Origin: Acanthaster planci
Lineage: Eukaryota > Echinodermata > Asteroidea > Valvatida > Acanthasteridae
Direction: 5' to 3'
Length of the DNA stretch: 64,000 nucleotides
Assembly: GCF_001949145.1 (NCBI RefSeq)
Contig: NW_019091380.1
Span: 3,052,809 to 3,116,808 of the forward strand
The translations under genes were made by a program, and so were the position numbers. A model generated the notes under the pieces. It did no database searches. It was not told where the DNA came from and saw only the letters and a program-made list of their open reading frames with translations. Below, piece by piece: positions 1 through 13,479 of the stretch (the stretch's first letter is position 1; each line of letters begins with the position of its first letter).

Positions 1-3000
1 CAGATTGATTTGCAAATGTACAGGGCACCCCAGAGTTGTAAAAATAAACCTCCTGTTATCTTCTACATCTCTCCTTGACAGCTGTTCAGTGAAAGGGGTT
101 CCTCTGAACACAGAGAAACCCCTCGGGCAAAGACATGATAATGCTGGCCCAAGTGCCATGAAATCATGACAGAGTGGTTGTGCTGTGCACGTGAAAAACA
201 ACGGAAGCAAAAACGATAGGTGGATTTTAGTGGGGCACTTCCACCACACTCAATAGCAATTTTTTTCAGTAACATAAAGTTTATAACCACAAACTGGACA
301 GAGCTTGCTGAGTGGTTTATACATACCAGTATAATAAGATATATAATACTTGTATAACATATTCTAAGCTTCACGAATGGTACTTGTGCTAAATTAATAG
401 TTTCTAGAAAGACTATTTCTCCATACTCAATCATTGCACTGCTCCCGTTCCTCGGGCTTAGGTGAATTTCAGCTCCAATTCTACACCCACAAATACCTAC
501 ATAATGATAAACTTAACTGTTGAGGCTACCACTTGACTACTGGCAGGTTAAAATGAGTTTCAGTTAAGAAAAGCTAGGAAGGTGGCTTGTTTTTCACGTA
601 CAAGTATCATCTTCTGATCTTAACAGCTTATAATTTTTACCTTCTATCGTAAGAAAAAAAGGCAATAGAAATATGTGAATTGACAAAAAAATATTACATA
701 GTCATGCTATGAACACCATTTTTGCCCTTGAAAAATGTAAATTCAATTTTCAGTGGGAATTACAACATGACTAAATAATGCTGCTGATCTCTTCTGACTA
801 AAACTTGTTTGTTCAGGCCCCAAGGAACATGTATGTTCTTGAATTTGGATTTTAGAGGCTTAATTAAAACCGATTCATACAGGTATTTGGTGCAAAAGCA
901 AACACAAACATGTTTTTGTGACATTAGATCACACATCTGCACAGTGAATTCACAGCTTGTCAAACACATTTCAACTCAAACAACTTTCACTGCGACTGTT
1001 TCGTGCAATCAATTGGCTTCACTTTCGAGTTTGCCTGAAGTATGAACCAGGCTTTAGAATTTCGAACTGCGTGACTATAAATGGAAGACGTACAGTACAC
1101 AAGGTACATGTACATAACATGTACCATACCAGTATACTGAACAGCATTGGTGTTGTCAAACAGAATTTTAGGTACCAGCATAATTTGGTGGACAGAACAT
1201 GGATAAAACACACACTTAAGCTTCTTAGCATCACAGGCACTACATACTGGCTAGCATGTCAGTAGATGTAGTACACGCTAATTCATAGGAATTCCACTAG
1301 ATGTGGATTCCGCGGAAAACCACCAAATGCCAGCAAGATCTTCAATTTCAAAGTTTTAGCAATTCAAGTACACTCTAATTCATTTACACTTAAAGACAGA
1401 TGGTACTGAAACGGTGCACTTCGAAAAGCTGTTGGAATTCTTGGAGGAAGGGAAAGACACAGTAGATGAGGGCCTACATACACAGGGGCGTTTTATGCCC
1501 CAAATACAAATGTTGATGCCTAATTCATGCTTATGAGAGCAATCTGTGAGTTAGTAATAGCCATCGTTGAGTGATATTTAATGCCAGCTATTATGCTGTA
1601 TGTCTACAGTACTGACTATCACCAAAATTAGCAGACAAATAAACTCTGTGCACATGTTGTCATGCCTTTATATCATATTAAAGAAAGAACATAGATCAGA
1701 CTGAACTTTCAACAAGTGAATGTACATGTACATGTATATCAACATGTACATGTACATGTAAATGTATATCAACATGTACATGTCTATGTAGATCAACCTG
1801 TACATGTACTTTTGTCATTCGATTTCAACGTTGACATAGGATTTGAGCAAATGTATATTGTTCAGATGGATTCCATACGCATACAAACACAGTTTCTCCA
1901 ATATCCGTTTCAACAGGTTTACCACTGGTTCACTGCATAATGACTGCGTCTACATGTACTATGTGCAATGACTCAGGGACTGAGTCATTTGCATTTTACA
2001 ACTTCAATTGCTATTGTAATTCAGACATTTTTTGTTAATGCTGGTATAGTATGACTGGTTACAGTCAGATGGTTGGCTTGAGTAAAAAAAATTCCAAATC
2101 GTGTAAGCTTTGTAGTATCTTACCCCTGAAAGATGCTTGGTAATTTTTTTCACACACGCATCTGGTTTTATTCAGCTGTGTTAAAATTAACTACATATAC
2201 ATGTACATGTACCTCAAGAACAAGATGTGTGCCAAAGAGGCAGTTACAAGAAATGTGCTTGCTTGGGCCACAATTTCTTTCAAACTCTTGCCCTAAATAA
2301 CAGGCATTATCTTACATCTACCCACAATGCTAACAACAGTCGCACCAGGTTGATCACTGACAACATAATGATGGGTTACGCGGCTAAAAATCCACATCAA
2401 TAAAAAACACACAGGCTATGAAAGCATCAGAATGCACGTAGCTGACACTTCCATTATTTGAAGTCAGATACATTGGAACCAATCTGTCATTTTTGTATGA
2501 TAAAAAAATGAAATGACTGATCACCACACAGAATCAAACAGGGAAAGACGCTCAGGAATTGCAGACTGTAACCACATTCTTGGTGTCTTTATGAAAAGGG
2601 TGATTTTTTGAGACTACTAGTTCAAGAGATCAATACTGAGAGGACATTGACGATGGTGAAGAGTGTAATAATGCCAATCATGAGTCAACTTTTGTGTTTT
2701 TTAAATTTTTTTTACAAGCATGAATTATATTTTGAATAATTTATTTTTCTGTGTTACTCAATATTTCTCTAGATTAAATCGTCAAAACTTGCAAACAACC
2801 AATCTCCCGAAATTTGTTTTGACAAGGTGTCTTCGGCCACTTCATTAATCGCCACATTCGAGATGACACAACTCCCTGCAGGGCAATCCAGCAGCCATGT
2901 TTGATCCACAGCATGGACAACACACGTTTATCATAATGAACAGCCTTGCACGTGACGCATGCACAACGTGCAATGCAAGTCATTGGAGCCAACACAAGGT

Positions 3001-4500
3001 AGAAGCACCACACTACGGACAGCAGAAGCACGAATATTTCTCTGTTATCAACAGCGACATTAAATTATAGTGCTAAGATGTCCAGTGCGCATCTTGAGAA
3101 TTTAATGAATGCTTCACAATGGATGAAGAATCTTTCCCCTTTCTATTTAAATGGAAGGCAAGAAAGACCTACAGATACGGATGCAAATGGAATTATGAAA
3201 AATTTACAAATGTGTACTGCATTTGAAGAGAGCTTTATAATTACATGTACAGTGTTTGTCCCAAACAGCGTGTGCACTGAAATATTAATTACATTGTTAC
3301 TCACGTCTGCATAGATTTGTACTTGCTGAAATTTATTCAGTATAAATCCTGTGTGGTCAATTATTCCAATGAGAAATTTTGATTGTAATTTACTGGTAGC
3401 ATGCATGTAATCTTTCTGAGTGTAACTGCATGCATTGTACTTGTGTACAGAAACACTTTCTTACACCGACCTTATCTCCTTCGTGTAAAATTCACCAAAA
3501 TTAATGGAGCCAAGAAGGAATAAATTCAGTAGTTTTGAGAAAAACATTTAAAGTCATTATCAGATTACCAGGTAAAAAAGCTGATAATTTTTTGTTCTTT
3601 ACATCATGGAAAACATTTAGTAATGTTTATCAATTATATATTGTATTTCAAAATTATTGTGAAATGTCGCAAGTACCCAGGAGTATGAAATGAACTTAAA
3701 TATATTAATTTTGTGCATGTACACTGTTACGCCACTATGTGGAAATGATTGGTGATGGTTTTATGGATGTGTGCATTATTTACACCAAGGGCAAAACCAC
3801 AGAAGTAGGCATTTAAAATTCATCATCCCAATGACCTTTGACTTTTAAAGTTAGAGCTTTATCTCAATCGCCTGTATTGGAAGAAAAATATTCTCCAAAT
3901 ACGACTTCTTAACTTCTGCATCCATGATGGATTGGTTGTTTCTGTAGCCACAGAACCCAAAGTGTTTTGTAAACAAGCATGGACCAGGACACTCTGAGAG
4001 GACAAGAACAGTGCAGGGACCCTGTATTCTGTGCACATAAATTACTGTGAGTGACAACAAAAGCCCCTGACCACATCTGCTAGAGTTGAGCAGTTCAGCA
4101 GTTCATTGGAGACACATCAGCACTCAGTGCATCTGTGGGGTGCATGCCCCTAGGTGTGTCTCATTCAAGTGTGTTGTTGTGTTGAGTCAAACTGTTTACA
4201 GAGAGACAACTGTCAATCATGGCTATGTAGTAATTACTGACAGTGGTAAAAATGTGCTTTCACAACTGAAAGATGCGCGTGAAAAATTGCACTTTACCGA
4301 TAAACATAAATACGATTGACAGTGTACATGAGCACCTTCAAACATATGGTTCTGGTGAGCTCGGAGTGTTTATTTTGCACACTGATTTTTTTATTGACAT
4401 CTGCCATGTCTGCTAATCACTCTTCCTAGTGAACTCACGGAAGTATAATATTTGAAAGATCTCCTACAAAATATTGACGTAAGTGCATCCTCCCTGAAAA
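1..4500. other. Non-coding stretch, probably first intron or flank
   Basis: I see no convincing exon here. The region is AT-rich and carries one ACATGTA-type minisatellite and scattered TACATG tracts. The splice donor at 4568 (minus strand) points into this interval, so if that exon is real at least part of it is intron. A downstream exon could be hidden here, but none was recognised by codon pattern plus splice sites. Confidence 0.5.
1716..1811. repeat. TACATG-rich minisatellite
   Basis: About three imperfect units built on the palindromic core ACATGTACATGTA, each joined by a TATATCAACATG- or TAGATCAACCTG-type segment. The spacing between joins is about 30 then 24 bases. The short open frame through it (rich in VHVHVY) is a by-product of the repeat and is not called as a gene. 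Confidence 0.85.
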
Positions 4501-4568
4501 AAAATTCAATGCCTAGCAAATGCATGATAAGCATTGATACGGTGAATGTGAATTCTAACAATGTTTAC

Positions 4569-4778
4569 CTTTGCTGCAATGTCATTCTTGAGAGCCAGCA
4601 TTTGTAGAAGCGGATTAGGCATCATCATGAGAGGGGATACCACATGTCCAGCTCCCAGACCCACTTGGTTTACCTGGCTGTTGAAGACCTTGGCCGCCTT
4701 GTTGTGCGGCATGGATGCTGCGGCTGCAGCCGCTGCTGCTGCAGCCATTGCTGACGATAACTTCAGATCTTTCATCAT
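4569..4778 (-). CDS. First coding exon, Ala-run protein of unknown family
   Basis: This is the strongest exon in the window. It has 70 codons from ATG to a consensus donor, AAG|GTAAAC, with the intron starting at 4568; the intron is phase 0. Residues 12-21 are ten alanines written with mixed GCN codons, so this is not a simple slippage repeat. The run is followed by a basic/polar stretch (HNKAAKVFNSQVNQ), a Gly/Val stretch and a Met/Pro/Leu segment (SPLMMMPNPLLQMLALKND). Alanine runs followed by low-complexity hydrophobic segments are common at N-termini of transcription factors and RNA-binding proteins, but no domain is present, so function is not assigned. The frame stays open upstream of the ATG to about 5027, so an earlier start or an upstream acceptor (TTTGCAG near 4849) cannot be excluded. 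The antisense frame is a shadow with no splice support. Confidence 0.7.
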
Positions 4779-5300
4779 GTTCTCTCCACAATGCGAGAAA
4801 AATTCTCCCTTTTTTGGCAGGATAGATTGACCCCTCCTGCCCAGAGCACTGCAAACCAGCAGTGCTAAATTAATGACACAGGACCGAACCAGACTACCAG
4901 AGCTGAGAGCACAACGCACTGTTTGTGCCTCCGTAAAAAAGCATCCAAAATAAAATTCAGAAATGGCAGGGAGAGAAAGAACAGGAGTCAGGATTTCAGC
5001 CAGACAAAGGCCTGCGTGCATGTGCAATCTCAGTGATGAATACCATGCAGCATTATGTTGATATAGCTGTTATGCATCCCATCGCGGTTGAACCCGAGCT
5101 AGGTCAGTCCATAGGCGGTATGCTGCACTGTTCAGCTGTCTTTCTCGGGGTCTAGCTTGCCGCTCTTTCTCCCAGTGAGTTCCCGTGCAGTTGTGCTAGT
5201 ACTTCTCAATCTGTCCTCTCGTTCTCTCCCTCTCTGCTCCTCCGATTTGATCCCCGCATAAAGTTCGTTGGCCAAGGTTAGACCGTGCCTCCCTACTGGC
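4779..5300 (-). promoter_or_regulatory. Probable 5'UTR and promoter of the Ala-run exon
   Basis: The sequence upstream of the ATG at 4778 is richer in GC than the surroundings. On the minus strand it contains a GA-rich tract (5210-5243, read as GAGAGGGAGAGAACGAGAGG), typical of animal 5'UTR or promoter-proximal DNA. Several upstream ATGs are present, for example at 5080-5082 (minus). No TATA box is obvious. The transcription start is guessed to be in or beyond the GA-rich tract. Confidence 0.4.
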
Positions 5301-8248
5301 TCACAGCTGGACTTCCTGGCTTTGGCTTGCAAGCTCAGTCATTTCGTCATCACCAGCATCAGGTCAAGACAGGCATGGAGCTCTCTCACAAATATTCCCT
5401 GGGCTCTGGCCATTCCCATAAATCAGTGCACTCACGGTTTTTGTGGTCTGTCGGAATGATGCTGTAAGGCTCAGTGGCTAGCATCACACAATGACAGCAC
5501 TGTAGTGGCCTAAGACACCATGCCAGCACACACATGCACGAACTGTCCACTAGTTATTGAAATCTGACGTAGGGCAAAATTATAATGAGTTTGCTTGTGA
5601 AGGTGGGTAATTACATACACAGGGAACTGTGCAGAGTGCTGTTGCTAAGCCTGTACACTACACCAGCCCTTACCTCCCTGCCACACATGGTGAGAGTGTC
5701 CACTGTTTATCCTACTTCTTGGTTTCTTTGTCTGGCCTTGTTTATTGCCGCTGCTACCAGGAAAAACAACATCCATGTCCCAGCAGCTCCACCACACAAG
5801 AAGTACAGGCAGGATTATCACACATGCGTGTCTGCTCTCCACTCAAACAGGCCGTACTCTTTGTTTGGTTAATATGCAGATGAGGAATTCATCTTGGTTT
5901 GGGAAAGCCCCTCATCCACCTGGTCAGTGATGCTCAATCTTTGAGGATCTCTTTGTGCAGTGTGGGTTCAGGAACACCCATTGTGTCTAGCTGGAGACAC
6001 AGTGAAATGGGCACTTACATTGATGTGTGGGGGAACTTTCTTTTGTGTGGTGTGCAGATGGAAGGCCTGCCCTTCTCACATGGCTCTATCCAAAGCCTGT
6101 GCAAATATGATTTAAATGACAATGGGGGATATTGTAACAAAGGATTGGCGCACTCCAGGCACGTGCCACTTTCAGTGGTGGAAGCCACCCTGTACAGACA
6201 GGATACCGTAAAATAAACTATGTAAATATTCAGTACGAACAATGTTTGCTTGTCACATGGCATGGGTTTTTTGCTTAATGAGCTTCATACTGTGTGTGAT
6301 GCACTACAAGGGATATTTAACGAGGTTACAATTTACATGTATTTAATTCAGCCAGGACATCGCTAGGACATGGTGTTATCGTTATTGTGCTGCCCAACAA
6401 TATACACTGCTGCAAAGTTGTAAACCAAATTTACATGTACATGTATAGTGCAGCTAGACACATTTTTCAGGGTTGCAGCTATGATGACTGGCGCTGGCCA
6501 GGGCTAACCACCACTCAACATTACCGGCCGGCACTGGGGATGAAAATGAAGTTTGCCGGCCAGCACAAATTACAATGTATACTACATTATAGCAATTTTT
6601 TAGCGTTGAGAGGGATAATAGGCTGTTTTTATTTGTTCAAAATTGTCAAAAACAGCCAGCACTAAACAATTCCTAGTTACAACCCTGACATTTTTGCTCA
6701 CCTATTGAGGGCATGGATATATCAAACACCACTAAGATGTGGCATTGAGCCAAATGGAGAGAAATAAATATTTTTCTTCCTCCAAGTAATCTACGTCTAT
6801 AAATACTTGATTTGTACATTAGTGAATTATTATGCAATTAAGAGCCATCTTTAAAAGAATTCTGGCGAGAAAATGGTGCCCCAAAATGTGCAAGACAAAG
6901 TTACCCACTGACATCACTTCCCTGTACAATACTGGTACAAAGACAGGGTTCTGACTTTACCGGTACGTTGTTAAAAAAATAAATTAACACTCTGCACTGC
7001 TCTGAAATTTTGACATTTTGCATGAGTGGCTGATCCAATATTTGGGAAATGGGTGAGCCATGTGGAAGAGAAGTCTTACAAGCATATGTTCAAATATGCA
7101 TATCACTGGGTGCTGTACAGTCACATGATACTGGTGGGGGCCATAAACAATGTGGAGAACTCAAGAAAGTTCCTGCAACCCAATTCAATATTTCCAAGAA
7201 ATAAAACACTGCCACAAATGTAGTCTTCCACTACATGACACAAAATTCAAACTTAAATATCAAAAAAGGGCAAAGACAGGGTTCTGACTATACCCCCACC
7301 CCATGGGTAACAGGACTTCTGTGGAAATATATACTGGTACTTGTTATCAGGTGATTGGACTTTGGTAATGGTTTTTATCTTCCTAAGTGTATGGGCAGGA
7401 GGACATTATCTTAATGTGTGTGCACAAATTATATCCATAAATTAACCAGTGATAACAGTGAAAATGAGTAGCAATAGGCCTACTACAAACATTTTTTAAC
7501 AGCTGATGAAATTGATAAAACAGACTTCATAACAAAACCAGGCACAGGTTTTTTCTTTTGCACATCACAATGACAAACAGGGTTTTTCTATTACACATTT
7601 GTTACTGGACCACGGAAGTAACAAAAGCCTGTTTCATTTGCCCAGGGCAAAAAACAATTCTCAAAAATATGGCTTCTTTTAATGAGCTACTTCTGGGTAT
7701 GTATTCAAACGATACCGACCATTTATTAAACTTCAATCATCTCAATATTTTTCTTGCACTTCCTTTTGGTTCCTTGAGACTAAGAAGTGAATGGACTTAC
7801 AAGTGTAAGTTATAGATTGGTTTACATCAAACTTCTGGTTCCATGTACGGTAGTTGCAGATTTACCAGTAAGAGTCAAAGTTGACAAATTGTTCTTTAAC
7901 TTTGTAATTCCCCCCATTCACTCTGGAAAGACTTGTACCTTTTTATGAGTCAGGTTGTCTGTCAGTTTCTGATCAAGGGAGGTGCATTGTAGATGAAATT
8001 TGTATCCAATCACTCTCTCAGTGGTAAAAAAAGAATGAACTTTATTGTTTACAATTTTTTTTTGTCTGGATTCAATACTTATGCTTCACACCTGTGATTC
8101 ATCTCAATGGAAGATTCCAGTCTTTTGTGCACATTCTGCTGAATTCCACACTAAAGCAGTGTGCCCATGTGAAGTTCTCACACCTCACAGCATGCTCTCC
8201 TATTCTATTCTTACACACAACTCTGCAAGAGCTTCAATCTATAGAACT
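5301..8248. other. No gene recognised
   Basis: Several short open frames between 5585 and 6260 lack paired splice signals and codon structure. A donor-like GAG|GTAAGG on the minus strand near 5679 has no convincing coding sequence before it. A 19-base direct repeat (6938-6956 and 7271-7289) is the only other structure seen. Confidence 0.5.
6938..7289. repeat. Interval bounded by a 19-bp direct repeat
   Basis: CAAAGACAGGGTTCTGACT occurs exactly at 6938-6956 and again at 7271-7289, 333 bases apart in the same orientation. No terminal inverted repeats were seen inside the copies. It could be a short segmental duplication edge or two remnants of one dispersed repeat. Confidence 0.6.
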
Positions 8249-8475
8249 GGGCCCAATTTCATGGCGCTGGGCTGCTGACCACAGAATTCTGCACTTACGA
8301 TCTCCATTCTGTGCTAACCTTCAAGCACAGAATCCTTAGTTACAGGCTGTATGCATGCGCACGAGCCAAAATTCCTCATTAACCTGTGAAATACGTTCGC
8401 CGTAAGCACAGAATTTTCTGCTACAGTAAGCGCCAATTTTTTGCTTGCAATACGCAGTGCCGTGAAATTGGGCCC
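8249..8475. mobile_element. TIR element, GGGCCCAATTTCA family
   Basis: The two ends are inverted repeats of 21 bases with two mismatches: GGGCCCAATTTCATGGCGCTG on the left and its near-complement on the right. The 227-bp interior holds repeated CACAGAATT-type words and no ORF, so this is a non-autonomous MITE-like element. No clear target-site duplication flanks it. I recall this motif as widespread in echinoderm and related genomes; that is memory, not a search result. Confidence 0.75.
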
Positions 8476-11400
8476 AGATGATCTATGTGAGTTCTTTTCT
8501 GCTTTGATGAGCACAGTCGAAGCAAGTCCACACTTATGTGTCATATCCCATTTGACAACCAGCAATGAGCATAATTATGAAAACCAGCAAGGCTTGTACT
8601 TTCCCCTGAACATCAACAAGCTCCATAAAATGCCAATAATGTCTGGCACCTCAAATGCGGTCTCCAATGACTGCGACTGCCAACCTTACACGTCTTCGTC
8701 TGACTGACTTTGATGACAAGTTAAGTCTGTCAACCTTTCATTCACCTGTTTGTACTTTGAGGAATTTTTGAAAATTCCTTGGGAGGGGGGAAGAGCATAT
8801 ACATGTATTTATTGACCTTGGTGGTATTTCACTAGTGTGGTTCACTGTATTTGCAAAAACTCCAATTTCAAACGGAACCGATAGCAGAAATCCAAAAAAA
8901 TCTAGTTTAACCCTGCACACCCAGAGTATTTCCATAAAAGCTCCATGACGTGAATCCTGCACCGAAAAATATTGTGCAAGTGTTATTAACTCTCTATGAA
9001 CAGCAAGAAATTAAAGAGCACTTTTTGGTTAAATTTTTTTCTTCCAACATTTCAAAATCCGATATGTCTGATATCTGACAATGCTGTTGCTATGACGTCA
9101 CATCAGGTATATAAAAATTATGAACCCAAAATGTGCATGTAGCTCAGAACAAAATCATTTCACAAGCTTAGATTTCCAGTGTCTGGTCTTTGTGTACTGA
9201 ATCAATGATTATACACACACAAAAAGAAAATAAACAGGGTTAGACCAAACATTCGACTCTTTTTGTCACTGAGGCAGCTTTAGACTGAGAGACATTTCAA
9301 TATTTGAATGCAATTACACTAGGCCATGAAGGAGACACATTCTCTTTCCAACGGAAATATTGCACACCACATGTACCTAGAATACCTGAAAGTCAACCAG
9401 ATCATGTGAAAAATGTTCAACTTTCTATGTTTTTCGAAACCCCCCTCCTTAAAAAAAGTTTGAGGAATAGAAATATTTAAGGTTCTACAACTGGAGGGAC
9501 AAAGATGCAATTAACCTTTGTGATTCAATCCTCATTGTCAAACAATTTATGGAAAAGGCTTAAGACTAAGATGGACATAAAAGGGAAGTACAAAGGACAA
9601 TTCTTGTTGTCTGGTTAAAAACGTAGTGTATACATCCTTCTGGATTTTGTCTGGTGAAAAATCAATGCAGCCAAATTGAATTACATTAAGTATTTTTCCC
9701 TGGTCAATTTTTAGATGCCGGTAGCGTGGATTATAAAAGGCACTGTTCAGCCAACTCTGAGATAACCTTGAATCCATTCAAACACACACGTACATGTACA
9801 CTCCTGCTGACAAAGGCCCTGCATTAGCCACTGATGCTGAAGTGAAGGGGACTTTTTTTCTCCAGTATAATTTTCTCCAGCACATTAGGGGAGGGGGGGA
9901 TGAGACGAGGCCAATGTGACCTGCACAATGCATCAAAACCTTGGGAGAATTTCAACACAACAGCCCTGTGGACAAAAAAATTCACCTTTGATTCATTCAG
10001 GGTGGAAAATATTCCGCACAAGGCTGCAAGTTCAAGTAATTTTTTTTTTTAGATAGGCCTGTGCATCACTTGCTGTTATTCACAAACCTAGGCCGAGGTT
10101 ATCAGAAAACAGAGGTTTCTTTTTATGATGACTTCTTATAAATGCACAAATAGAGAAGAAAACTCAAAATCCAATACTTTCTTACAATTGAATTTGCACA
10201 GCACTCTTTGTGTGGTGAAGCAGCATTATTGTTAATCTGAATCCAGAGTTTATGGGACTAAGCGCACACAATGCAAATATAAAACTAGGAGAAAAATGTC
10301 TCTGCCGACTTCCCAACATTCAAGAAGTGCTAAAGTCAAGCATGACTCTGTATTAATTAATGCGTCATATTTCTCGGCCCAATCGTGGCCAAGCTTTTCA
10401 TATGATCATGTCCAAGACACAGTTTCAGGACTGTAAAAGATAATCGCTGGATTGCTTATGCCTATGACATTTCACAGGATTCACAAACAGGGACTTATAA
10501 AGTCATGCAGGTGACACTTTGTTGGAGTTGAGCAAAGAACAAAAGGAATTAGGAAGCCCAGGTAATAACTAATACATGGACAAAAATGAAAATGACTGGG
10601 CCCGAATTCAGATTATGAATTCTGTATGGAGCAAATGCACAATGCCCACAGTCATGACCTTGTGTTATTCAAGCAGTGTACATCTGTGGTCATGGAGGTT
10701 GTTAGTCTAGCTGGGATAGCCCCTTCAAAATCAGAGCACATCTGGCCCATATGAAACCACCTCCTCTTGACCTTCGGATTTTGACCAATCAGCAGCCTTG
10801 CATTATGGGAAACTGGATGATGCATACTGAAAACATGGTCAGGTGGCAGAATATGGGTCAGCTGATGCCTATCAACCAATCAAAAGATTTTAGCTTATTT
10901 CTGCTCAAAATGACAAGTAGAACATTAAAACTGCCATCGCCATTGACACTCAGATGGGGGGAGGGACGAATTGACCAAAACTAAAAATTGCCTGGCTGTA
11001 GAAATTCACAGGAAAAATTCACAGGAGGGGGGGCTGGACAGGTGGACATCAAGGTATACCAGGTGGCGCTCTTCATGCCACAGGTGTGTACTTGCACACT
11101 TAGTAGGCTTAACTTCTACATGTAATACAATCTGAAAGTTGTAAAGTTGACAACAACCTCAAATTATGCATTTTTTATTTCTAAAAACTAAAAAAATGAT
11201 GGCCAGTACATCCCCCCCCCGGACCAAAGAGGAAGGGACACAACCTCCCCTCCCAATTTTTACCCTAGGTTACCAGCATTGTTTTCTCCAAATCTAAATG
11301 GCACCAAATGGTGCAAGTAAAGGCTGGTTCCTGTAATAAAAAATGCTTTGTGCAAAAATCTAATTTTAATCTAATCTAATTAGTGAAAAAGAAAATTTAA

Positions 11401-12420
11401 ACACCACAATCAGCAACCCATAAGCTCTCACTATGCAGAAACTGGACACATTTGATCATGGGTAAATTTGATTTTTTTAAAAGACACATATGGTACAAGA
11501 GTGTTGATGACAAGACAGTGTTTCACCCGTTAAAACAGGATGCATACGAAGGGATGTTTTGAAGCAAAACAGACCATTTCTTGTTTTGATGGTAAGAGAC
11601 ATGTAAATCAGCAGCCCAGCATCCCATTTACTTCAACTTCATCATGCCCTTACCCAGCAAAATGCAGACTCATTTTGTGCAATTGTACTCCTCAAATATT
11701 TTATTAATGACTGATCCATTTGAAGGCTTTGTGGTCCAATTATCTTACCCAGAGTGCCAGCTCATTATCTCTTCCCAAAATTGCCAGGAGATGATGAGAC
11801 ATGAGCAAGGAAGAGGGAATTCAACTGACAAATAATTGCTGATTGTTGCAAACGACTCAAAATACAGATTTTTTTGTTTTGTATACAACTGTGTGTATTG
11901 GAATTACACTTTAACATGTGTTTGCAGGCAGAAACTAGGACTGTATTCTTGATAACGCATACTCCATGTACCAATTTTTGCTTGCAATATAGCTATATCA
12001 AGCGAACACAACTGTCCATTTCCACATAAAAAAAGGCTGTCTCTGGGGGGGGGAAGTTTATATCAACTGTCCACATACTGAACACGAAAATTAGCTCCAA
12101 TTCTGGAATATCAGAAAATTAATTTGCAGGGTCAGACATTAAGAATGTCACATAATCTTTCTCAAGGAAAAACATGCCAGTAGATTGGAAAACATCAGAT
12201 CTCATAACTATTGGATTGGTACATTTCAGGTCAATATCGTTAGCTAGCCTTTCAGCAATTTTATGTTTTATTTACAAGAGTAATAGTTGTAACGTGTATT
12301 GTATTTTATCTACTGCGGGAAACTGCTTCACAACTTCAAAATAACAAGACTAAGAAGATCATGTTTACGAGTATCATGACGGTACCAGTCACAATTAGAG
12401 TTATGCTGTTAACTTCTCTG
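8476..12420. other. No gene recognised
   Basis: AT-rich with homopolymer runs and G/C tracts. The words GCTGTTGCTATGACGTCA at 9083-9100 resemble a dispersed module also seen near 44158. A donor-like CAG|GTAATA at about 10560 (plus) follows a short open stretch but has no good acceptor. Two CCAAT boxes are listed separately. Confidence 0.45.
10784..10882 (+). promoter_or_regulatory. Pair of CCAAT (NF-Y type) boxes
   Basis: ACCAATCAG at 10784-10792 and AACCAATCA at 10874-10882 match the NF-Y consensus and lie 90 bases apart, same orientation. Paired CCAAT boxes are common in animal promoters, but no transcript or first exon was identified nearby, so this is only a candidate element. Confidence 0.2.
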
Positions 12421-13479
12421 CATTTACACTTGATCCAGAGAGAAGGATCAGATCCNNNNNNNNNNNNNNNNNNNNNNNNNNNNNNNNNNNNNNNNNNNNN
12501 NNNNNNNNNNNNNNNNNNNNNNNNNNNNNNNNNNNNNNNNNNNNNNNNNNNNNNNNNNNNNNNNNNNNNNNNNNNNNNNNNNNNNNNNNNNNNNNNNNNN
12601 NNNNNNNNNNNNNNNNNNNNNNNNNNNNNNNNNNNNNNNNNNNNNNNNNNNNNNNNNNNNNNNNNNNNNNNNNNNNNNNNNNNNNNNNNNNNNNNNNNNN
12701 NNNNNNNNNNNNNNNNNNNNNNNNNNNNNNNNNNNNNNNNNNNNNNNNNNNNNNNNNNNNNNNNNNNNNNNNNNNNNNNNNNNNNNNNNNNNNNNNNNNN
12801 NNNNNNNNNNNNNNNNNNNNNNNNNNNNNNNNNNNNNNNNNNNNNNNNNNAATTCAGATCCAATTTGCAAATGCAATGCCGGATCAGATCCCGGAAGTTG
12901 ACGTAACTACATCCGGTGCAAGTCTTGAAGCGCAGGAAAAACAAGTCTGCGCCGTCATGAAGACCTACATGTACATGTCATGTATACGTACATGACATTG
13001 TACAATGCACACGTACCATACATACGCTGTTGGCCCGGATGCCACGTACGTAACTATCATTACCCTGGTTCCCAATGAAGCTTGTGTGTGAGTTGGTAGT
13101 AAACTGGTACTTGCCCATTCCCATTCTCTTTCCGCATCGCCTTTCTGACTTTCGCTCCCGCTGCATACCGCTCTTTCAAAACCTTCTATTACCTTATTTT
13201 TCATTGTTTAATACTTTCATTTGGCTTGTTGACATGTTTGCTTCAGAGGTCAATCCTCATCTTAAAATAAGCTGCGTATACCAAGTTTGCGATGACCAAT
13301 GCCGTTTTGCTTCAGTGCGCACAATCAGTGAACTGTTCATGTAACCTTTGCCCCGAGACTGCAGCGCTTCATCCATGCCACACGGGATCAGGATCCAGTG
13401 TAAACGTGGCATGGATCTGATCCCCCCTCCCTGCTTGATTGCTCTTGCCAGATCTGATCCTCCTTTGTGTAAATGTGGC
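12421..13479. mobile_element. GGATCAGATCC repeat spanning the assembly gap
   Basis: The left side carries CATTTACACTTGATCC followed by GGATCAGATCC right up to the gap. The right side (13386-13479) carries the same words inverted, including GGATCTGATCC and AGATCTGATCCTCC, then TTTGTGTAAATG. Another GGATCAGATCC lies at about 12882-12892. The arrangement suggests an element with inverted ends, or clustered copies of one repeat, and explains why assembly failed between them. The interior 12900-13350 shows no convincing coding sequence. Confidence 0.5.
12456..12850. other. Assembly gap (395 N)
   Basis: Unresolved bases. Any open frame reported through this interval is an artefact of N positions being read as sense. 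Confidence 1.

Noticed and set aside
4561-4830. Plus-strand frame opposite the Ala-run exon
   Set aside because: An antisense shadow; it has no splice signals of its own, while the minus strand has a clear donor.
10509-10560. Possible 52-base exon ending CCCAG|GTAATA
   Set aside because: The acceptor lacks a pyrimidine tract and the open stretch is too short.
12336-12944. Longest open frames of the window, both strands
   Set aside because: They run through the block of N and are artefacts of unresolved bases.
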